Positions 63,461 through 64,000 of a stretch of 64,000 bases of DNA are shown piece after piece. The translations under genes were made by a program, and so were the position numbers. Origin of the DNA: Thermaurantiacus tibetensis (GTDB taxonomy: Bacteria; Pseudomonadota; Alphaproteobacteria; Sphingomonadales; Sphingomonadaceae); NCBI RefSeq assembly GCF_015354055.1, contig NZ_JACHTM010000004.1:62001-126000 (forward strand). The letters are read 5' to 3'. The notes under the pieces are model-generated. The model saw nothing but the letters and a program-made list of their open reading frames with translations. It did no database searches and was not told the origin of the DNA. Positions within the stretch are counted from its first letter, which is position 1. Each line of letters begins with the position of its first letter.

Positions 63461-64000
63461 ATGGCAACCGCCACGAAGGACCCGGCCGCGGACCCGGAGC
63501 TCGACCTGTTCGACCCCCAGGTCCAGCAGTGCCCCTACCATGCCTACAGGCGCCTCCGGGACGAGGCGCCCGCCTACCGCCTGCCGGGCACCGACATCTG
63601 GGTCGTCACCCGCTACGAGGACGTCCGCCGGGTGCTGACCGACGTCGAGAGCTTCCCGAGCAGCGCCGGCAACACGCCCTACCGCACCAACGTGCGCGAC
63701 CTCGAGCGGGCGAAGAAGGTGGCCGCGCGCTTCGCCGAGAAGGGCTGGGTGCCCGCGCCCACGCTCGCCGGCCGCGACGACCCCAACCACCGGCAGATGC
63801 GCGCCATGTTCAACGAGGCGTTCAAGCCGAGCCGGATCAAGGCGCTCGACCCGCTGGTGGAGCGGCTGGCCTACGAGCTCATCGACGGCTTCCTCGCCGA
63901 CGGCCGCTGCGAGTGGGTGAGCCAGTTCTGCGTGCCGCTGCCGCTCTACATCATCGGCGAGCAGATGGGGGCGCCGCGCGAGGACATCTGGAAGATCAAG
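63461..64000 (+). CDS. cytochrome P450, 3' end outside window
   Basis: 180 codons are open to the window edge. The N-terminal half of a P450 is recognisable: YHAYRRLRDEAPAYRLPGTDIWVVTRYEDVRRVLTDVESF, then DDPNHRQMRAMFNEAFKPSRI, containing the C-helix His-Arg that contacts the heme. The heme-ligand cysteine lies beyond the window. It starts two bases after the CMD stop. Confidence 0.9.
   Translation, partial: MATATKDPAADPELDLFDPQVQQCPYHAYRRLRDEAPAYRLPGTDIWVVTRYEDVRRVLTDVESFPSSAGNTPYRTNVRDLERAKKVAARFAEKGWVPAPTLAGRDDPNHRQMRAMFNEAFKPSRIKALDPLVERLAYELIDGFLADGRCEWVSQFCVPLPLYIIGEQMGAPREDIWKIK

Overview
The window is a very GC-rich, densely packed chromosomal segment from an alphaproteobacterium, most likely a member of the Sphingomonadales. 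The indicators are a PEPxxWA-CTERM sorting signal, GcrA, DUF3572, DUF2948 and DUF2007 proteins, the plsY-dprA-topA-rnr-rpmG cluster, the argD-argF-hslO cluster, the alaC-hom-glpX-recJ cluster, and two large TonB-dependent receptors beside degradation genes. The lineage call is inference. No ribosomal RNA gene or complete insertion sequence was seen.

Layout. 1-4792: an exported PEPxxWA-CTERM protein facing a minus-strand run (DUF3572, HAD hydrolase, RidA, FemAB-like acetyltransferase, exported amidase). 4858-11650: core genes rpmG, rnr, topA, dprA and plsY. 11691-18121: a minus-strand unit of TonB receptor, MFS transporter, a nitrilase-fold protein lacking its catalytic residues, a SAM methyltransferase and a small coiled-coil protein. 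18299-24764: small metabolic and membrane genes, infC (probable ATC start), pirin, an acyltransferase, 3-hydroxybutyrate dehydrogenase and TldD. 24861-26708: a sigma-54-type promoter, glnK, amtB and an intrinsic terminator. 26758-45739: gcrA, an ABC permease, argD-argF-hslO, a fatty/branched acyl-CoA pair, murI, phaC, alaC-hom-glpX-recJ, tRNA-Glu, murA, two GST-fold genes and hspQ. murI and recJ both appear to start at CTG inside CTGA junctions.

45885-53241 is the most unusual part. A tRNA-Ser and a 757-base stretch without a recognisable gene are followed by a tightly packed plus-strand operon: a DUF4258-like protein, a Cas_NE0113/TIGR02584 CARF protein, a tiny ORF, a four-helix membrane protein with coiled-coil arms, an exported von Willebrand A (VWA) protein, Csx16, and a Can2/Card1-type CARF nuclease. 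It ends 169 bases before a CRISPR array of 20 repeats of 36 bases. There is no cas10, cas1, cas2, cas6 or Csm/Cmr subunit in the window, so this is a signalling and effector module without its interference complex. The membrane and VWA pair embedded between cyclic-oligoadenylate proteins is the best candidate for an undescribed CRISPR-linked system.

53398-64000 is a catabolic region: MFS transporter and TonB receptor (divergent), a Rieske oxygenase, an NmrA-like reductase, two SnoaL-like proteins, an ABM-domain monooxygenase, two cytochromes P450 and an AhpD-like decarboxylase. They plausibly import and oxidise one hydrophobic, ring-containing compound. Its identity cannot be read from the sequence.
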